In this document: positions 1-13,001 of the stretch, one piece after another
Numbering within the stretch: position 1 is the first letter of the stretch
Layout: the number at the start of each line of letters is the position of its first letter
From: Actinomycetota bacterium
Lineage (GTDB): Bacteria; Actinomycetota; CADDZG01; WHSQ01
DNA: 64,000 bases
Direction of reading: 5' to 3'
Assembly: GCA_030447315.1 (NCBI GenBank)
Contig: JAUJPD010000001.1
Span: 47,971-111,970, forward strand
The notes under the pieces: model-generated
What the model was told of the DNA's origin: nothing
Databases searched by the model: none
Seen by the model: the letters and a program-made list of their open reading frames with translations, nothing else
Position numbers and translations under genes: made by a program

Positions 1-626
1 CCCAGAAGGAATTTCTGGCCCGTCAACGCGAGCATGCCTTCGATGATCAGGTGATAGAGGGTTATGGCTTCCACCCACGCGCCGTAATCATGCGGAGCGA
101 GCCGAACAGCATCGGTCGCCTGCACGAGGTCCTCGTCGAAGATCTTCCGGAAGCCTCCCACTACCCGATCCCTCAGCTGGTCGAGGGCGGCCGAGAGACC
201 ACCCGGGATGCCGATGACCTCTTCGAAGAAGCGAGAGAAGAACACCGAGTGACGAGCCTCGTCGACGAGTTGCGTCGAGAGGAAGATGCGCGACGCTTCG
301 TCGGGAGCCGCATGTACCAGGGGCGACAACGTATCGGTCACCGCTTGCTCGCCCACGAAGAAGAGCGTGAAGGAGCGTTGCAACTCGGTGCGGAAACCCT
401 GCAAGCCGTTCGACATCGCCTGCCACTGCACCGCGTCTTCGGAGAAGTCGAGGTCCTGGGTGCTCCAATGCTGTTTCTCCCACCGACGATAGAGATCCAT
501 CGGGGTAGCACGCGAGTGCAGCAGCCAATCCATCTGGAGGTAGACGTCGTCGATGTCGACGTGGCGCATCTCGGGCAGAGTGGCGCGCTCTACGCGCTGG
601 ACCACCTCGGGTATCTGGTCAGTCAT
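1..626 (-). CDS. Ferritin-like / R2-like oxidase family protein (ribonucleotide reductase beta-like), truncated at the window edge
   Basis: Reverse-strand translation from ATG at 626: MTDQIPEVVQRVERATLPEMRHVDVDDVYLQMDWLLHSRATPMDLYRRWEKQHWSTQDLDFSEDAVQW...FVGEQAVTDTL...STQLVDEARHSVFFSRFFEEV...LYHLIIEGMLALTGQKFLL, with ferritin-like E and DEARH motifs. Open to position 1; absent from the ORF track because it has no stop in the window. Confidence 0.75.
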   Translation of the reverse strand, partial: MTDQIPEVVQRVERATLPEMRHVDIDDVYLQMDWLLHSRATPMDLYRRWEKQHWSTQDLDFSEDAVQWQAMSNGLQGFRTELQRSFTLFFVGEQAVTDTLSPLVHAAPDEASRIFLSTQLVDEARHSVFFSRFFEEVIGIPGGLSAALDQLRDRVVGGFRKIFDEDLVQATDAVRLAPHDYGAWVEAITLYHLIIEGMLALTGQKFLL

Positions 627-658
627 CACGATCCATCATGGCACCTGGTGCGATCGGC

Positions 659-1787
659 TCAACTGACAGGTGAGCCGGTTGTGCCCGCTTTGGTGGCTTT
701 CCGTCGCAACTCGGCCTCGATGAAAGCATCGATGTCGCCGTCGAGAACAGCCTGAACGTTGCCCTTCTCTACTGCGGTGCGGTGATCTTTGACCATCTGG
801 TACGGATGCAAGACGTACGACCGGATCTGCGACCCGAAGCCGATGTCGCGTTTCTCGCCGCGCAGCGCCTCGATCTCGGCTTCTCGCTCCTCTTGCGCAC
901 GGGCGACCAACCGCGACTTCAGGACCCGCATAGCGACATTGCGGTTCTGCATCTGAGACCGCTCGTTCTGACACGAGACGACGATCCCGGTTGGAAGGTG
1001 CGTGATCCTGACCGCGGAGTCCGTGACGTTGACGTGTTGCCCACCGGCCCCCGACGACCGGTAGGTGTCGACGCGAAGATCATCGGGATCGACCTCGATC
1101 TCGACGTCGTCTTCGACTTCCGGCGTCACGTCTACAGAGGCGAACGACGTGTGACGCCTCTTCGCGGCGTCGAAGGGAGAGATCCGAACCAACCGGTGAA
1201 CGCCTCGCTCCGCTGCGAGCATCCCGTAGGCATGGCGCGCCCCTCGGATCGTCATCGTGGCGCTCTTGATCCCTGCCTCTTCGCCCGGGGTCACCGCCAG
1301 CAGCTCCGTCTTCAATCCGTCGCGCTCGGCCCAACGCTGGTACATGCGCAAGAGCATCTCGGCCCAATCCTGCGAATCCGTGCCACCTTCACCGGCGTGG
1401 ACCTCCAGGATGGCGGGATTGTCGTCGAAGTCTCCGCCCAACAATGCAGCGACCTCTAAGCTGGCGAGATCCCGCTCGACCGACTCGAGCTCCGCGGCCG
1501 CCTCGGCGCCTGTGGCCTCGTCCGTCTCGGCCGACGCCAGCTCCCACAGAACCTTTACGTCCGAGATGCGACCGGCCATGCGATCGTGGGCCGTGACGTC
1601 TTCCGACAGACGAGATAGCTCCGCCATCACCTTCTGCGCCGACGCGGGGTCGTCCCAGAAGCCGGGGGACGCGGAGGACTGCTTGAGCTGGTCTAGGCGG
1701 GCGCGCTTGCGGTCGACGTCAAAGGTACTCCTTGACGTGAGAGAAACCGGCTTCGAGAGCCGCGATACGCGCGCTGATGTCCTCCAT
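659..1787 (-). CDS. prfB: Peptide chain release factor 2, expressed by programmed +1 frameshifting
   Basis: Main ORF has SSGAGGQHVNVTDSAVRITHLPTGIVV (GGQ motif). Short upstream ORF from ATG 1785-1787 (MEDISARIAALEAGFSHVKEYL-TGA) stops at 1719-1721 inside AAGGAGTACCTTTGAC; a +1 shift gives ...EYL-DVDRKRARLDQLKQSSASPGFWDDPASAQKVMAEL, joining the main ORF. Confidence 0.95.
1716..1733 (-). promoter_or_regulatory. RF2 autoregulatory +1 frameshift site (SD-like AAGGAG, CTT slippery codon, TGA C)
   Basis: Reverse complement reads AAGGAGTACCTTTGACGT; CTT at 1724-1722 is followed by TGA at 1721-1719 and then C, with an SD-like AGGAG 3 nt upstream of CTT. Confidence 0.92.
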
Positions 1788-1797
1788 CGCTCCGAGA

Positions 1798-2829
1798 TTA
1801 GCTCTCGGGGGTGAGGCGCGTGACGGTGTCTCCGGCAAGATCGGCCACCCAGATGCTGCCCGCCCCCACCACCACCCCCTGGGGTTGATCACCGACCTCG
1901 AACACCTCCCCCGTCCACTCGCTCTCTTCCGGGTCGATCCGGATCAACGAGTCCGATTCGGGCCGAGTGACCCAGACGTAGCCTTCCCCGATGGCGATGC
2001 CCCCCGGCTCTCCACCGACGACGATCGGCTCCCCCACCTCGGTTCCGGTCTCGGGATCGATGTGCGAGACCGTTCGGTCGTTGAAGTTGGCCACCCAGAC
2101 GCCGCCGGCCCCCGCGGCGACGGCGGTCGGGCTGTCGCCGACCGCGATCTCGTCGACGATCTCACCGGAGGTCTCGTCGATGCGGATCAACGAGTTGTCG
2201 ACCACGTCGGTTGCCCACACACTGCCGTACCCGACCGCCAGCGCCGAGGGGAATCCCTCTTCGAGCACGATCGGTTCACCCTCTACCCGGCTGCTGTCAA
2301 GGTCTATACGCCACACGGAGCCGTCATCGAACGCGGCTACCCATAACGACTCGCTGCTCAAGGCCACCGCTTGCGGGGTATTGCCGACGTCGACGGTGCT
2401 CACCGGCTCCCCGTCTTCCGAGACGGAGGGATCCACTCGGGCGACGGTGGTCCCCTCGATGAAGCCAACCCAGACCTCGCTGCCTGTAACCGCTACGCCG
2501 GCCGGCAATGCGTTCACCTGCACCGGGTCGCCAACCTCGTTCGACGAGGTCTCGATCCGTTGCACGGTTCGATCGATCCCGTTCGCGACCCACAGGCCGA
2601 GCGGGCCGAACCCCACAGCCTGCGGGCCGTCGCCGACCGCGATGGTGGTCGCCGTCAAGCCTGGGCGCACCTTCGGCCGGGACGAGACGAACACGAGCGC
2701 GGCCGCCACTGCGATAACGGCGATGAGACCTCCTACCGGGATGCCGAAACCGAGGAAGTCGAAGCGGCGGTTCAAGATCATCGGGCGCCCTGCGGCGAGA
2801 CGGCGGGCTCGTCTACCAAGGAGCAACAT
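1798..2829 (-). CDS. Membrane-anchored YVTN/YncE-like beta-propeller repeat protein
   Basis: N-terminal TM segment followed by repeated '(V)GxxPxxVAvgxGxvWVxNxxdxTvsrIDpxTgevv' units. Confidence 0.8.
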   Translation of the reverse strand: MLLLGRRARRLAAGRPMILNRRFDFLGFGIPVGGLIAVIAVAAALVFVSSRPKVRPGLTATTIAVGDGPQAVGFGPLGLWVANGIDRTVQRIETSSNEVGDPVQVNALPAGVAVTGSEVWVGFIEGTTVARVDPSVSEDGEPVSTVDVGNTPQAVALSSESLWVAAFDDGSVWRIDLDSSRVEGEPIVLEEGFPSALAVGYGSVWATDVVDNSLIRIDETSGEIVDEIAVGDSPTAVAAGAGGVWVANFNDRTVSHIDPETGTEVGEPIVVGGEPGGIAIGEGYVWVTRPESDSLIRIDPEESEWTGEVFEVGDQPQGVVVGAGSIWVADLAGDTVTRLTPES

Positions 2830-2895
2830 CGAAGGGGACCGCGGGTGATCACCCCATCAGGGTAGCCAGCCCGGAGATAAAGGAAGCCAGCATGA

Positions 2896-2925
2896 AAGGG
2901 GGCCGGGCACTGCCCGGCCCCCTTC
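2896..2925. terminator. Strong hairpin terminator (usable in both directions)
   Basis: AAGGGGGCCGGGCA-C-TGCCCGGCCCCCTT, perfect 14-nt inverted repeat between two reverse-strand genes. Confidence 0.8.
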
Positions 2926-2941
2926 TTGTCGCTCTTTTCCG

Positions 2942-4021
2942 TTAAGCGGTGACGCGGCGCCTCGAGCTAAGCGCCCCCGCTGCGATCAGGAGCAGCCCGG
3001 TCGCCACCAGCGGGATCAGGTCGGCGGATCCGGTGAAGGGCAACACGCCGCCCTGGGGCACGGCAGCCGGAGCCACTGCGGCGGCAGCCACAGCCGCCGG
3101 CTGGGCACCAGCGGATACCCGGATGCCGAGAACCTCGGTCGGAGTAGGCGTTGCGGGATTCAGCACCAGCTCAGGCACGATCTCTTCGTCTTCGACCTCA
3201 GGCTCGTTCACGATGATCTCGCCCAAGACGTCGTCGGGCTTCTCGCACTTCTGGACCCCCGGCATCGTCAGGTCGGCGTCACACGGTTTGGGGCTCTCCG
3301 GGGTCTTCCCGATGATCACGCCCTTGACCTTCTCGCACTTCTGGACCCCCGGCATCTGGGCATCGGCGTCGCAGACCTCTTTCGACCGCTTGCCGCCCTT
3401 GGTCCGCTCGGGGCCACCGCAAAGGCCCTCGTTGTCGTCGTCGAAGTCGTCGTCGTTGCCACAGCCGTTGTTGCCGTCCTGGTCGAGCTGGTCGGTGCCG
3501 CCGGTGCCGCCCGGCTGGTCGGCGCCACAGGCGCCGGTGCCACTGGTACGAGACGACACGGGCTCGCAACGCTCCGGTCCACGGCCGTCATCGTCGGGAT
3601 CCGACGTCGCCTTGCCCTGGTTGCCCGAGCCACCGGCCTCGGCGTGCTTGTCCTTGCCCGAGGGATGCTTGTTGTCCGCGTCGCCCTCGGGGTCGGGGGT
3701 GTTGGAGACGCCGTCGTTGTCGTTGTCTTCGGTGGTGGTCGTCTCGCTGGAAGAGGGCTTGCCGCCGCCTTTGCTGTCGCTGGCCGAGCCCTTGTCCTCG
3801 CTCGTTCCGCCGCCGCCTTTGCTGTCGCCGGACGAGCCCTTGTCCTCGCTGGTCCCGCCGCCACCGTTGCTGTCGTCAGCTGAGCCCTTCTCCTCTGCGG
3901 TCCCGCCGCCGCCCTGGGCGTGGTCGGCCTTGTGGTGCGCGAGGGCCGCCGGAGCGGCGAAGGCCAGTACGAGAGCTAGAAGTACTGCGAAGATCCCCAG
4001 TATCCCGGTCCGCCGTGCCAT
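2942..4021 (-). CDS. Secreted low-complexity surface protein with LPFTG-type C-terminal sorting signal
   Basis: N-terminal signal peptide, GGGGTSEDKGSxxDSK repeats, Cys-containing acidic middle, C-terminus LPFTGSADLIPLVATGLLLIAAGALSSRRRVTA. Confidence 0.85.
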   Translation of the reverse strand: MARRTGILGIFAVLLALVLAFAAPAALAHHKADHAQGGGGTAEEKGSADDSNGGGGTSEDKGSSGDSKGGGGTSEDKGSASDSKGGGKPSSSETTTTEDNDNDGVSNTPDPEGDADNKHPSGKDKHAEAGGSGNQGKATSDPDDDGRGPERCEPVSSRTSGTGACGADQPGGTGGTDQLDQDGNNGCGNDDDFDDDNEGLCGGPERTKGGKRSKEVCDADAQMPGVQKCEKVKGVIIGKTPESPKPCDADLTMPGVQKCEKPDDVLGEIIVNEPEVEDEEIVPELVLNPATPTPTEVLGIRVSAGAQPAAVAAAAVAPAAVPQGGVLPFTGSADLIPLVATGLLLIAAGALSSRRRVTA

Positions 4022-4175
4022 GTCGTGTTCCTCCTGTTTCGTCCGATGACTAGTTACATGGAGCTATCTATCCGTCTAGTCAGGGATTAAAACATAGAGT
4101 TACCGAACAACTGCGCTTCGTGATCGGCTTCGTGTATCGAAGCACGTTGCGTGGCGGTTTAGCTACTCAGGGTGA

Positions 4176-6929
4176 TCAGAGGGCGGCGGCACCGGGGCCG
4201 CCGTGGCACTGCTTGTACTTCTTGCCGCTCCCGCAGGGGCAGGGAGCGTTGCGGGGGATCTTCTCGGACCTGGCTTGCTCGATCACGGCCACTTCCTGTC
4301 CTTCCGCGGGGGGATGCGAGCGACCGTCGACCTCGCCCGGGCCGGTGGTGGGGGTCATGGTAGCCATCGGGATCTGGCGGCGCTCTTCGCGCATCTTCGT
4401 CGGAGCGGGCCGCTTCTCTTCTTCCCTGACCGCTTCGACGTGGAAGATGTAGCGGGCGAAGTCTTCTTTGATCGTTTCCTGCATCTGAAGGAACATGTCG
4501 AAACCCTCACGCTGATACTCGACCAGGGGATCGCGTTGTCCGACCGCCCGCAGCCCGATCCCCTCTTGCAGGTAATCCATCTCGTAGAGGTGCTCGCGCC
4601 ACCGGTTGTCGATCACGTTCAGAAGCACGAGTCGTTCGATCTGTCGGAGCGCTGCTTTCCCAAGCTCTTCTTCGCGCCGCGCGTAGACGACCAGACCGTC
4701 CTCTAAGAATCTCTCGAGGACCTGGTCGTAATCTGCATGAGCGGTGTCGAAACCCTCAGGTGTCAGGTTGGTGGGAAAGATCTCGCGCACCCGGGCGAAT
4801 AGCTGATCCCAATCCCATTCCTCAGGATGCAGATCCTCGTTCGCGTTCTCTGCGACCGCTCCAGTGATGACATCTGCGATCAGCTCTAGGGCTTGATCGT
4901 GGAAGTCCTCGCCCTCGAGGATCTTGCGGCGCTCCGAATAGATGATCTGACGTTGCTTGTCCATCACCTCGTCGTACTTCAAGACGTTCTTGCGGATCTC
5001 GAAGTTCATGCCCTCAACCTGCGTCTGCGCCCGCAGGATCGCTTTGGACACGATCTTCGCCTCGATCGGAACGTCATCGGGGATCTTCAGCTTGTCCATC
5101 ATCCCGGCGATGCGATCGGACGCGAATAAGCGCATCATGTCGTCTTCCAGCGACAGATAGAAGCGGCTCTCACCGGGGTCACCCTGGCGGCCGGATCGCC
5201 CTCTCAACTGATTGTCGATCCGCCGGGATTCGTGTCGTTCGGTCCCGAGTACGTAGAGGCCGCCGCGTTGAACGACCTCTTCGTGCTCGCTCGCCGTCTG
5301 CTCCTTGAACTTCTCGAACAGCGGCTGGAACTCATCTTCGTACTGACGGCGATCCTCGTCGGAGTACAGGCCCAGGATGTAGGCCTCGTTGTCCCAACCG
5401 TTCGCCGTCATCTCTGCTTGCGCCATGCCCTCGGGATTGCCGCCCAGGATGATGTCGACACCTCGCCCGGCCATGTTCGTAGCGACGGTGACTGCCTCGA
5501 GACGCCCCGCCTGGGCCACGATCGAAGCCTCTTTGGTGTGATGCTTCGCGTTCAGGACCGTGTGCGGGATGCCCCGCTTCGAAAGGATCCGAGAGAGGTG
5601 CTCGGACTTCTCGATCGAAACGGTTCCGATCAAGACCGGTTGACCCTTCTCATGCCGTTCCTTGAGGTCGTCGGCCACTGCGTTCCACTTGGCCTCGGCC
5701 GTCTTGTAGATCAGATCCTGTTCGTCTTTACGGATCATCGGACGGTTGGTAGGGATCTGGGCGACGTCGAGTTTGTAGATGTGGCCGAACTCCGACGCTT
5801 CGGTTTGCGCCGTTCCCGTCATGCCCGCGAGCTTGTCGTACATGCGGAAGTAGTTCTGGAGCGTGATCGTCGCGAGGGTCTGGTTCTCCTCTTTGATCCG
5901 GACCCCTTCCTTTGCCTCGATCGCCTGGTGAAGGCCCTCGGAGTAACGACGGCCCGGAAGGGTGCGGCCGGTGTGCTCGTCGACGATCAGAACCTCGCCA
6001 TGTTGGACGATGTATTCGACGTCGCGCTTGTAGAGCTCCTTGGCTCGGACGGCCGCCTGTAGATGATGGACCATGTCGACGTTGACATGGTCGTAGAGGT
6101 TCTCTACGCCCAGGATCTGCTCGACCGAAGCGATGCCGGCTTCGGTGATCGCGATGGTTCGCTTCTTCTCATCGATCTCGTAATGCTCGTCACGCTGCAG
6201 TCGTGGGGCGATGCGGGCGAACTGCTGGTACCACTTCGGCGACTCCTGTACGGAGCCCGAGATGATCAGAGGGGTCCTGGCCTCGTCGATCAAGATGGAG
6301 TCGACCTCGTCGACCACGGCCATGTAATGGCCGCGCTGCACCAGGCGATCCAGCTCGGTGACCATGTTGTCCCGCAGGTAGTCGAACCCGAACTCGTTGT
6401 TCGTTCCATAGGTGATGTCGGCCGCGTACGCGGGCTTGCGCTCGGCAGGAGACTGGTTGGACTGGATGAGGCCCGTCGTCATACCGAGGAAACGGTAGAC
6501 CTGGCCCATCCATTCGGAATCCCGCTTCGCGAGGTAGTCGTTAACCGTGACCAGATGAACCCCTTCGCCCCACAAGGCGTTGAGGTAGACCGCGCTGGTG
6601 GCGGTCAAGGTCTTTCCTTCACCGGTTCTCATCTCGGCGATCCATCCCCTGTGGAGCGCCGCACCGCCCATGATCTGAACGTCGAAGTGACGCTGACCGA
6701 TCGCGCGCGAGGCAGCCTCTCGGGTAGCGGCGAAGGCCTCCGGCAGGAGGTCGTCGAGATCCTCGCCCTTGTCCAACCGCTGACGGAACTCGACCGTCTT
6801 GTGCCGCAAAGCTTCATCGGACAGGGCCTTGAACTCGTCTTCCAAGGAGTTGACGCGAGGAACGACCGACTCGAGGGCGCGGATCTTCTTTCCCTCGCCG
6901 GCGTTGAGGACTTTCCGGATGACGCTCAT
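4176..6929 (-). CDS. secA: Preprotein translocase subunit SecA
   Basis: [55 protein letters not shown], and C-terminal SEC-C zinc motif [14 protein letters not shown]. Confidence 0.97.
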   Translation of the reverse strand: MSVIRKVLNAGEGKKIRALESVVPRVNSLEDEFKALSDEALRHKTVEFRQRLDKGEDLDDLLPEAFAATREAASRAIGQRHFDVQIMGGAALHRGWIAEMRTGEGKTLTATSAVYLNALWGEGVHLVTVNDYLAKRDSEWMGQVYRFLGMTTGLIQSNQSPAERKPAYAADITYGTNNEFGFDYLRDNMVTELDRLVQRGHYMAVVDEVDSILIDEARTPLIISGSVQESPKWYQQFARIAPRLQRDEHYEIDEKKRTIAITEAGIASVEQILGVENLYDHVNVDMVHHLQAAVRAKELYKRDVEYIVQHGEVLIVDEHTGRTLPGRRYSEGLHQAIEAKEGVRIKEENQTLATITLQNYFRMYDKLAGMTGTAQTEASEFGHIYKLDVAQIPTNRPMIRKDEQDLIYKTAEAKWNAVADDLKERHEKGQPVLIGTVSIEKSEHLSRILSKRGIPHTVLNAKHHTKEASIVAQAGRLEAVTVATNMAGRGVDIILGGNPEGMAQAEMTANGWDNEAYILGLYSDEDRRQYEDEFQPLFEKFKEQTASEHEEVVQRGGLYVLGTERHESRRIDNQLRGRSGRQGDPGESRFYLSLEDDMMRLFASDRIAGMMDKLKIPDDVPIEAKIVSKAILRAQTQVEGMNFEIRKNVLKYDEVMDKQRQIIYSERRKILEGEDFHDQALELIADVITGAVAENANEDLHPEEWDWDQLFARVREIFPTNLTPEGFDTAHADYDQVLERFLEDGLVVYARREEELGKAALRQIERLVLLNVIDNRWREHLYEMDYLQEGIGLRAVGQRDPLVEYQREGFDMFLQMQETIKEDFARYIFHVEAVREEEKRPAPTKMREERRQIPMATMTPTTGPGEVDGRSHPPAEGQEVAVIEQARSEKIPRNAPCPCGSGKKYKQCHGGPGAAAL

Positions 6930-6965
6930 AGAGCCCCCATTATCAGGGGTACGGCGCGGAAGTGA

Positions 6966-7655
6966 CTACTTGATGTCCAGCAGCTTCTCTCGCACGGCGT
7001 AGACCACGGCCTCCATGCGGGAATGCAGGTGGAGCTTCTCCAGGATGTTGCGGACGTGGTTCTTGACCGTGTTCTCGGAGATGAACAGCTCTTGGCCGAT
7101 ATCGCGGTTGTTGAGGCCCTTCGCGACGAGCTTCAGGACCTCGAGCTCGCGCTCCGTGAGCCTGGGGCCGGGGACCTGGGCCCGCTCGTCACGCCGCTTG
7201 ACCATCGCGGCGAACTCGCTGAGGAGCTTGGAGGCCATCGACGGCGAGATCAGGGACTGACCCTGCTGGACCGCCCTTACCGCATCGGCCACCTCTTCGA
7301 TCGAGATCTCCTTCAAGAGGTATCCAGACGCTCCTGCCTTGATCGCCTCGTAGAGGTCGGCTTCCTCATCCGAGATGGTCAGCATGAGGATCTTGGTCGA
7401 GGGCAGCGTGTCCTTGATGGCCCTGGTTGCTTCGATGCCCGACCGCTTGGGCATACGGACATCCATCAGAACGACGTCCGGGCTGGTCTCCTCCGCCTTC
7501 TGGATGGCCTGGTTGCCGTCGCTGGCCTCGCCGACCACCTCGATGTCGGTCTCGGCCTCGAGCACCATCTGGAGGCCCTTGCGGAAGAGCTCGTGGTCGT
7601 CGACGATCAGCACGCGAAGAGCATCGTCTGCTGATCCGGTCGGATTCTTTGCCAC
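6966..7655 (-). CDS. NarL/LuxR-family response regulator
   Basis: REC domain (LIVDDHELFRKGLQMVL...VVLMDVRMPKRSGIEATRAI) plus LuxR HTH (LTERELEVLKLVAKGLNNRDIGQELFISENTVKNHVRNILEKL). Confidence 0.93.
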   Translation of the reverse strand: MAKNPTGSADDALRVLIVDDHELFRKGLQMVLEAETDIEVVGEASDGNQAIQKAEETSPDVVLMDVRMPKRSGIEATRAIKDTLPSTKILMLTISDEEADLYEAIKAGASGYLLKEISIEEVADAVRAVQQGQSLISPSMASKLLSEFAAMVKRRDERAQVPGPRLTERELEVLKLVAKGLNNRDIGQELFISENTVKNHVRNILEKLHLHSRMEAVVYAVREKLLDIK

Positions 7656-7798
7656 CAGCCCCCCTCGGTTGGTAGGGAATGACCCGTTGTTGCTTGAGAG
7701 TCTAGTCCTTAGGCCCGCCCGGACGCCCTAAGCAATAGTGCCTATATTCCGCAACCTGCTCCCTGGTTCATCGGTGCCTGAAGGTAGTCACTGAAGGG

Positions 7799-8410
7799 CT
7801 AGACCTGACACCCTACGAGCAGCGTGATCGTGGCGGCCCCCGCCCCGCTGAGCGCACCGGCGCAGGAGGCCGCGGTCGCGCCCGTCGTGACCAGGTCGTC
7901 GACCAGCAGCACCCTGTCGCCCACTGCACCTGGCGTGTGGAAGGCGCCTGCGAGGTTGGACAGGCGCTGGAGCCGGTCGAGGCCGGCTTGATCTCGCTGG
8001 ACGCCCCGGCGTTGCAGCAGACGGTCCCGGGGCAGCCCGAGTCGCTCGGCCACCCCCCGCGCCAGCACCTCGGCGTGATCGAACCCCCGTCGATGGATGT
8101 CTCTGGTCCGAGCCGGGACCCACGTGACAACGTCGGCGTCGATCCGTGCTCGGTAGGCGGCCGTAGTCATCGCTTCGACCAGAGGCGCGGCGGCGGTTCG
8201 GGCGCTGCGCAGCTTTAGAGCGAGAACCAGTGACCTCGGCCCTCCCTCGTAAAGCCAGGGCGCCACGACCCGATCCACTCCTTCTATGGACAGGTCGCGA
8301 TGGGGGGGCCGGGCCGCGCGGCTGCAACCGTCGCACAACCACCCCGAACGACGACGGCAGACAACGCAGGGGGCCGGGCCCAGCATGGTCGTGCGAGAGG
8401 ACAGCGCCAC
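7799..8410 (-). CDS. ComF family protein (zinc ribbon plus phosphoribosyltransferase domain)
   Basis: CVVCRRRSGWLCDGC zinc ribbon and PRPP motif VLLVDDLVTTGATAASCAGAL. Confidence 0.88.
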   Translation of the reverse strand: MALSSRTTMLGPAPCVVCRRRSGWLCDGCSRAARPPHRDLSIEGVDRVVAPWLYEGGPRSLVLALKLRSARTAAAPLVEAMTTAAYRARIDADVVTWVPARTRDIHRRGFDHAEVLARGVAERLGLPRDRLLQRRGVQRDQAGLDRLQRLSNLAGAFHTPGAVGDRVLLVDDLVTTGATAASCAGALSGAGAATITLLVGCQV

Positions 8411-8549
8411 GTGATGACGATAATCACGGGCTGTGACGTTTCTCTACCGCCGGATAGATGGCTTCCGATGATGAGAGGCCACAGGGATCGCCCTCGGCAT
8501 CCGGCGTCGTAGAACCACCCTGGGAGGTGGTTCAGTTAGCAGAGAAGGG

Positions 8550-10898
<2,349 letters not shown>

Positions 10899-10902
<4 letters not shown>

Positions 10903-11069
10903 GGCTTCTCCGCTTCGTCGATCAACATCACCGGGATGTCGTCCCGCACCGGGTACCTGTAGCCACACTCACCCCGGCACACGATCGTGCTCTCGTTCTC
11001 CAGATACTCCACTTCGCCGCGGCAGTTGGGACACGCGAGTATCTCGAGCAACCGCTGGTCTACAACCAT
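10899..11069 (-). CDS. Trm112-family small zinc protein
   Basis: MVVDQRLLEILACPNCRGEVEYLENESTIVCRGECGYRYPVRDDIPVMLIDEA; short overlaps with both neighbours. Confidence 0.85.
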
Positions 11070-12406
11070 CACACCTCTCCTCTGATCAGTGCCAGGACCT
11101 CGTCGCGCTTCTCCTCCATCAGCTCTTGGGTCTTCGCTTCGAGATTCAGACGAAGGAGCGGCTCGGTGTTGGAGGCCCGGCAGTTGAACCACCAGTCTGC
11201 GTACTCCACCGTCAGTCCATCTGTTCGGTCTTGCCTGCCGTCACCGTAGGCGGCCGCAAGCTTGTCCAGCGAAGCCACCTGGTCTGCGACCTGAGAGTTG
11301 ATCTCCCCGGAAGCGAAGTATCGATCGTAGGGGTCGAGCATCTCCGACAGAGGACGCCCGGTCTCCGACATGGCTTCTAGCACCAGCAACGCCGCGATCA
11401 TCCCCGAGTCCGCACGGAAGTTGTCCCGGAAGTAGTAGTGACCCGAGTGCTCGCCACCGAAGATGGCTCCGGTTTCGGCCATCACCTCTTTGATGAAGGA
11501 GTGACCGACCCGGGTTCGGATGGGCTCGCCCCCGTTCTCGCGCACCACCTCAGGCACCGTCCAGGAGCAGATGAGGTTGTAGATGATCGACTCTCCGGGG
11601 AACTTCTTCAGGAGCCGCTCCGCTACCAACGCGGTGGTCGTAGAGCCTTGGACCAGCCTCGCCTGGTCGTCCACCAGGAACATCCGATCGGCATCGCCGT
11701 CGAAGGCGATCCCGAGATCACATCTGCCGTCTACCACCGCCCGTTGAAGGTCGGCCAGGTTCTCCGGCTCGATCGGGTTCGCCGGATGATTCGGAAAGGT
11801 GCCGTCCAGCTCGAAATAGAGGGGCATCACCTCGAAGGGCAGCGGCTCGAACACGATCGGAACCGTCTTTCCCGCCATCCCGTTGCCCGCGTCGACGGCC
11901 ACCTTGAGCGGCCGGAGGGCGGCGGTATCGATCAAGGAGCGGCAGTGCTCGGCGTAGCGGGGCAGGATGTCGAGGTCCTCTACCGTGGCCGCGGCCTCGC
12001 CCGGCCCACTGCGGGCCAGCTCCTTGATCTCGGCGAGACCGGAATCGCCGGCGATCGGTGCGGCCCGGGCCCGGCAGAGCTTCAACCCGTTGTATCCGGG
12101 CGGGTTGTGGGACGCCGTGAACATCGCGCCCGGAAGCTCCATCACGCCCGAGGCGTAGTAGAGCGCGTCCGTGGACACCTCTCCCAGGTCCACCACCGCC
12201 GCCCCTGCCGCCCCCGCGCCTCCGGCGAAGGCCCCCGCCAGCGACGGCGACGAGACCCTCATGTCCCGGCCGACGACGATGCGCGGGGAGCCGGTCCAGC
12301 GAGCGAAAGCATGGCCGATACGGGCGGCGCCGTCCTCGTCCAGCTGCTGGGGATACAGGCCCCGGATGTCGTAAGCCTTGAAGATGAGGTCGAGATCGGA
12401 GGGCAC
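11069..12406 (-). CDS. Phosphomannomutase/phosphoglucomutase
   Basis: KAYDIRGLYP, active-site TASHNPPGYNGLKLC, metal-binding DGDADRMFLVD, GEHSGHYYF. Confidence 0.93.
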   Translation of the reverse strand: MPSDLDLIFKAYDIRGLYPQQLDEDGAARIGHAFARWTGSPRIVVGRDMRVSSPSLAGAFAGGAGAAGAAVVDLGEVSTDALYYASGVMELPGAMFTASHNPPGYNGLKLCRARAAPIAGDSGLAEIKELARSGPGEAAATVEDLDILPRYAEHCRSLIDTAALRPLKVAVDAGNGMAGKTVPIVFEPLPFEVMPLYFELDGTFPNHPANPIEPENLADLQRAVVDGRCDLGIAFDGDADRMFLVDDQARLVQGSTTTALVAERLLKKFPGESIIYNLICSWTVPEVVRENGGEPIRTRVGHSFIKEVMAETGAIFGGEHSGHYYFRDNFRADSGMIAALLVLEAMSETGRPLSEMLDPYDRYFASGEINSQVADQVASLDKLAAAYGDGRQDRTDGLTVEYADWWFNCRASNTEPLLRLNLEAKTQELMEEKRDEVLALIRGEV

Positions 12407-12556
12407 GGCGGCATCCTACGAGGCGTCACTCGGGCCCAAGCGTGGCTCTGCTCCATCATTCTGAGGACCAGATCCCGCGCTATTTGTCGGGGCATCCCCT
12501 CAAAAACCGGGTGGGGGCGTTGACGGGACTGAGATTGCCTGGAACCATTTAGGGCC

Positions 12557-12829
12557 ATGGTCATGACCCCGTCCGTAATCGACGAGCTCGAGTGGCGCGA
12601 GAGCGCCGCCTGCCTCCCTCACCCCGCGGTGCTCTTCTTCGGCATGGACGACAACGAATCCGCCACCGACCGGCGCACCCGCGAGGAAGAGGCCAAGGCG
12701 ATCTGTGCCACCTGCGTGGTGCGGGCGGACTGTCTGGAGTACGCCCTCGACATGCGCGAGCCCTACGGGATCTGGGGAGGCCTCACCGAGCTCGAGCGCA
12801 AGGCCCGGCTCAGGGGCCGGGCCAGCTAG
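12557..12829 (+). CDS. WhiB-family Fe-S transcriptional regulator
   Basis: Four-cysteine pattern C..CATCVVRADC plus GIWGGLTELER turn and a basic C-terminus. Confidence 0.95.
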   Translation: MVMTPSVIDELEWRESAACLPHPAVLFFGMDDNESATDRRTREEEAKAICATCVVRADCLEYALDMREPYGIWGGLTELERKARLRGRAS

Positions 12830-12880
12830 CAGCTCTTCAGGAGCTGAGGGCCGGGCAGGTCCCTCGCCCAGCGGACCCTC

Positions 12881-13001
12881 TCGGATGGTGAGTCTCTCGC
12901 TCGGCTAGCCGAGGGTCCCTATCGGATGGTGCGTCTCTCGCAGGGCTAGCCGAAGGCCCTCTCTGGGATGGCGAGTGTCTCGCTCGGCTAGCCTCCGGGG
13001 C
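12881..13001. repeat. Three imperfect tandem copies of a ~41-bp intergenic unit
   Basis: TCGGATGGTGAGTCTCTCGCTCGGCTAGCCGAGGGTCCCTA / TCGGATGGTGCGTCTCTCGCAGGGCTAGCCGAAGGCCCTCTC / TGGGATGGCGAGTGTCTCGCTCGGCTAGCCTCCGGGGC; unit starts at 12881, 12922 and 12964. Confidence 0.9.

Noticed and set aside
2949-4049. 366-aa plus-strand Ser/Pro-rich ORF opposite the LPFTG gene
   Set aside because: Shadow of a low-complexity gene; the reverse strand has signal peptide and LPFTG anchor.
5232-6965. Long plus-strand ORFs opposite secA (5232..6062, 6063..6965)
   Set aside because: Antisense shadow ORFs caused by high GC3; secA on the other strand is unambiguous.
8410-8428. CGTGAT-N7-ATCACG inverted repeat at the comF start
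   Set aside because: Short arms in a single location; not enough to call an operator.
8512-8533. GAACCACC-N6-GGTGGTTC hairpin considered as an SAH riboswitch for ahcY
   Set aside because: It lies downstream of the ahcY stop codon (gene is on the minus strand); at most a weak terminator without a U-tract.
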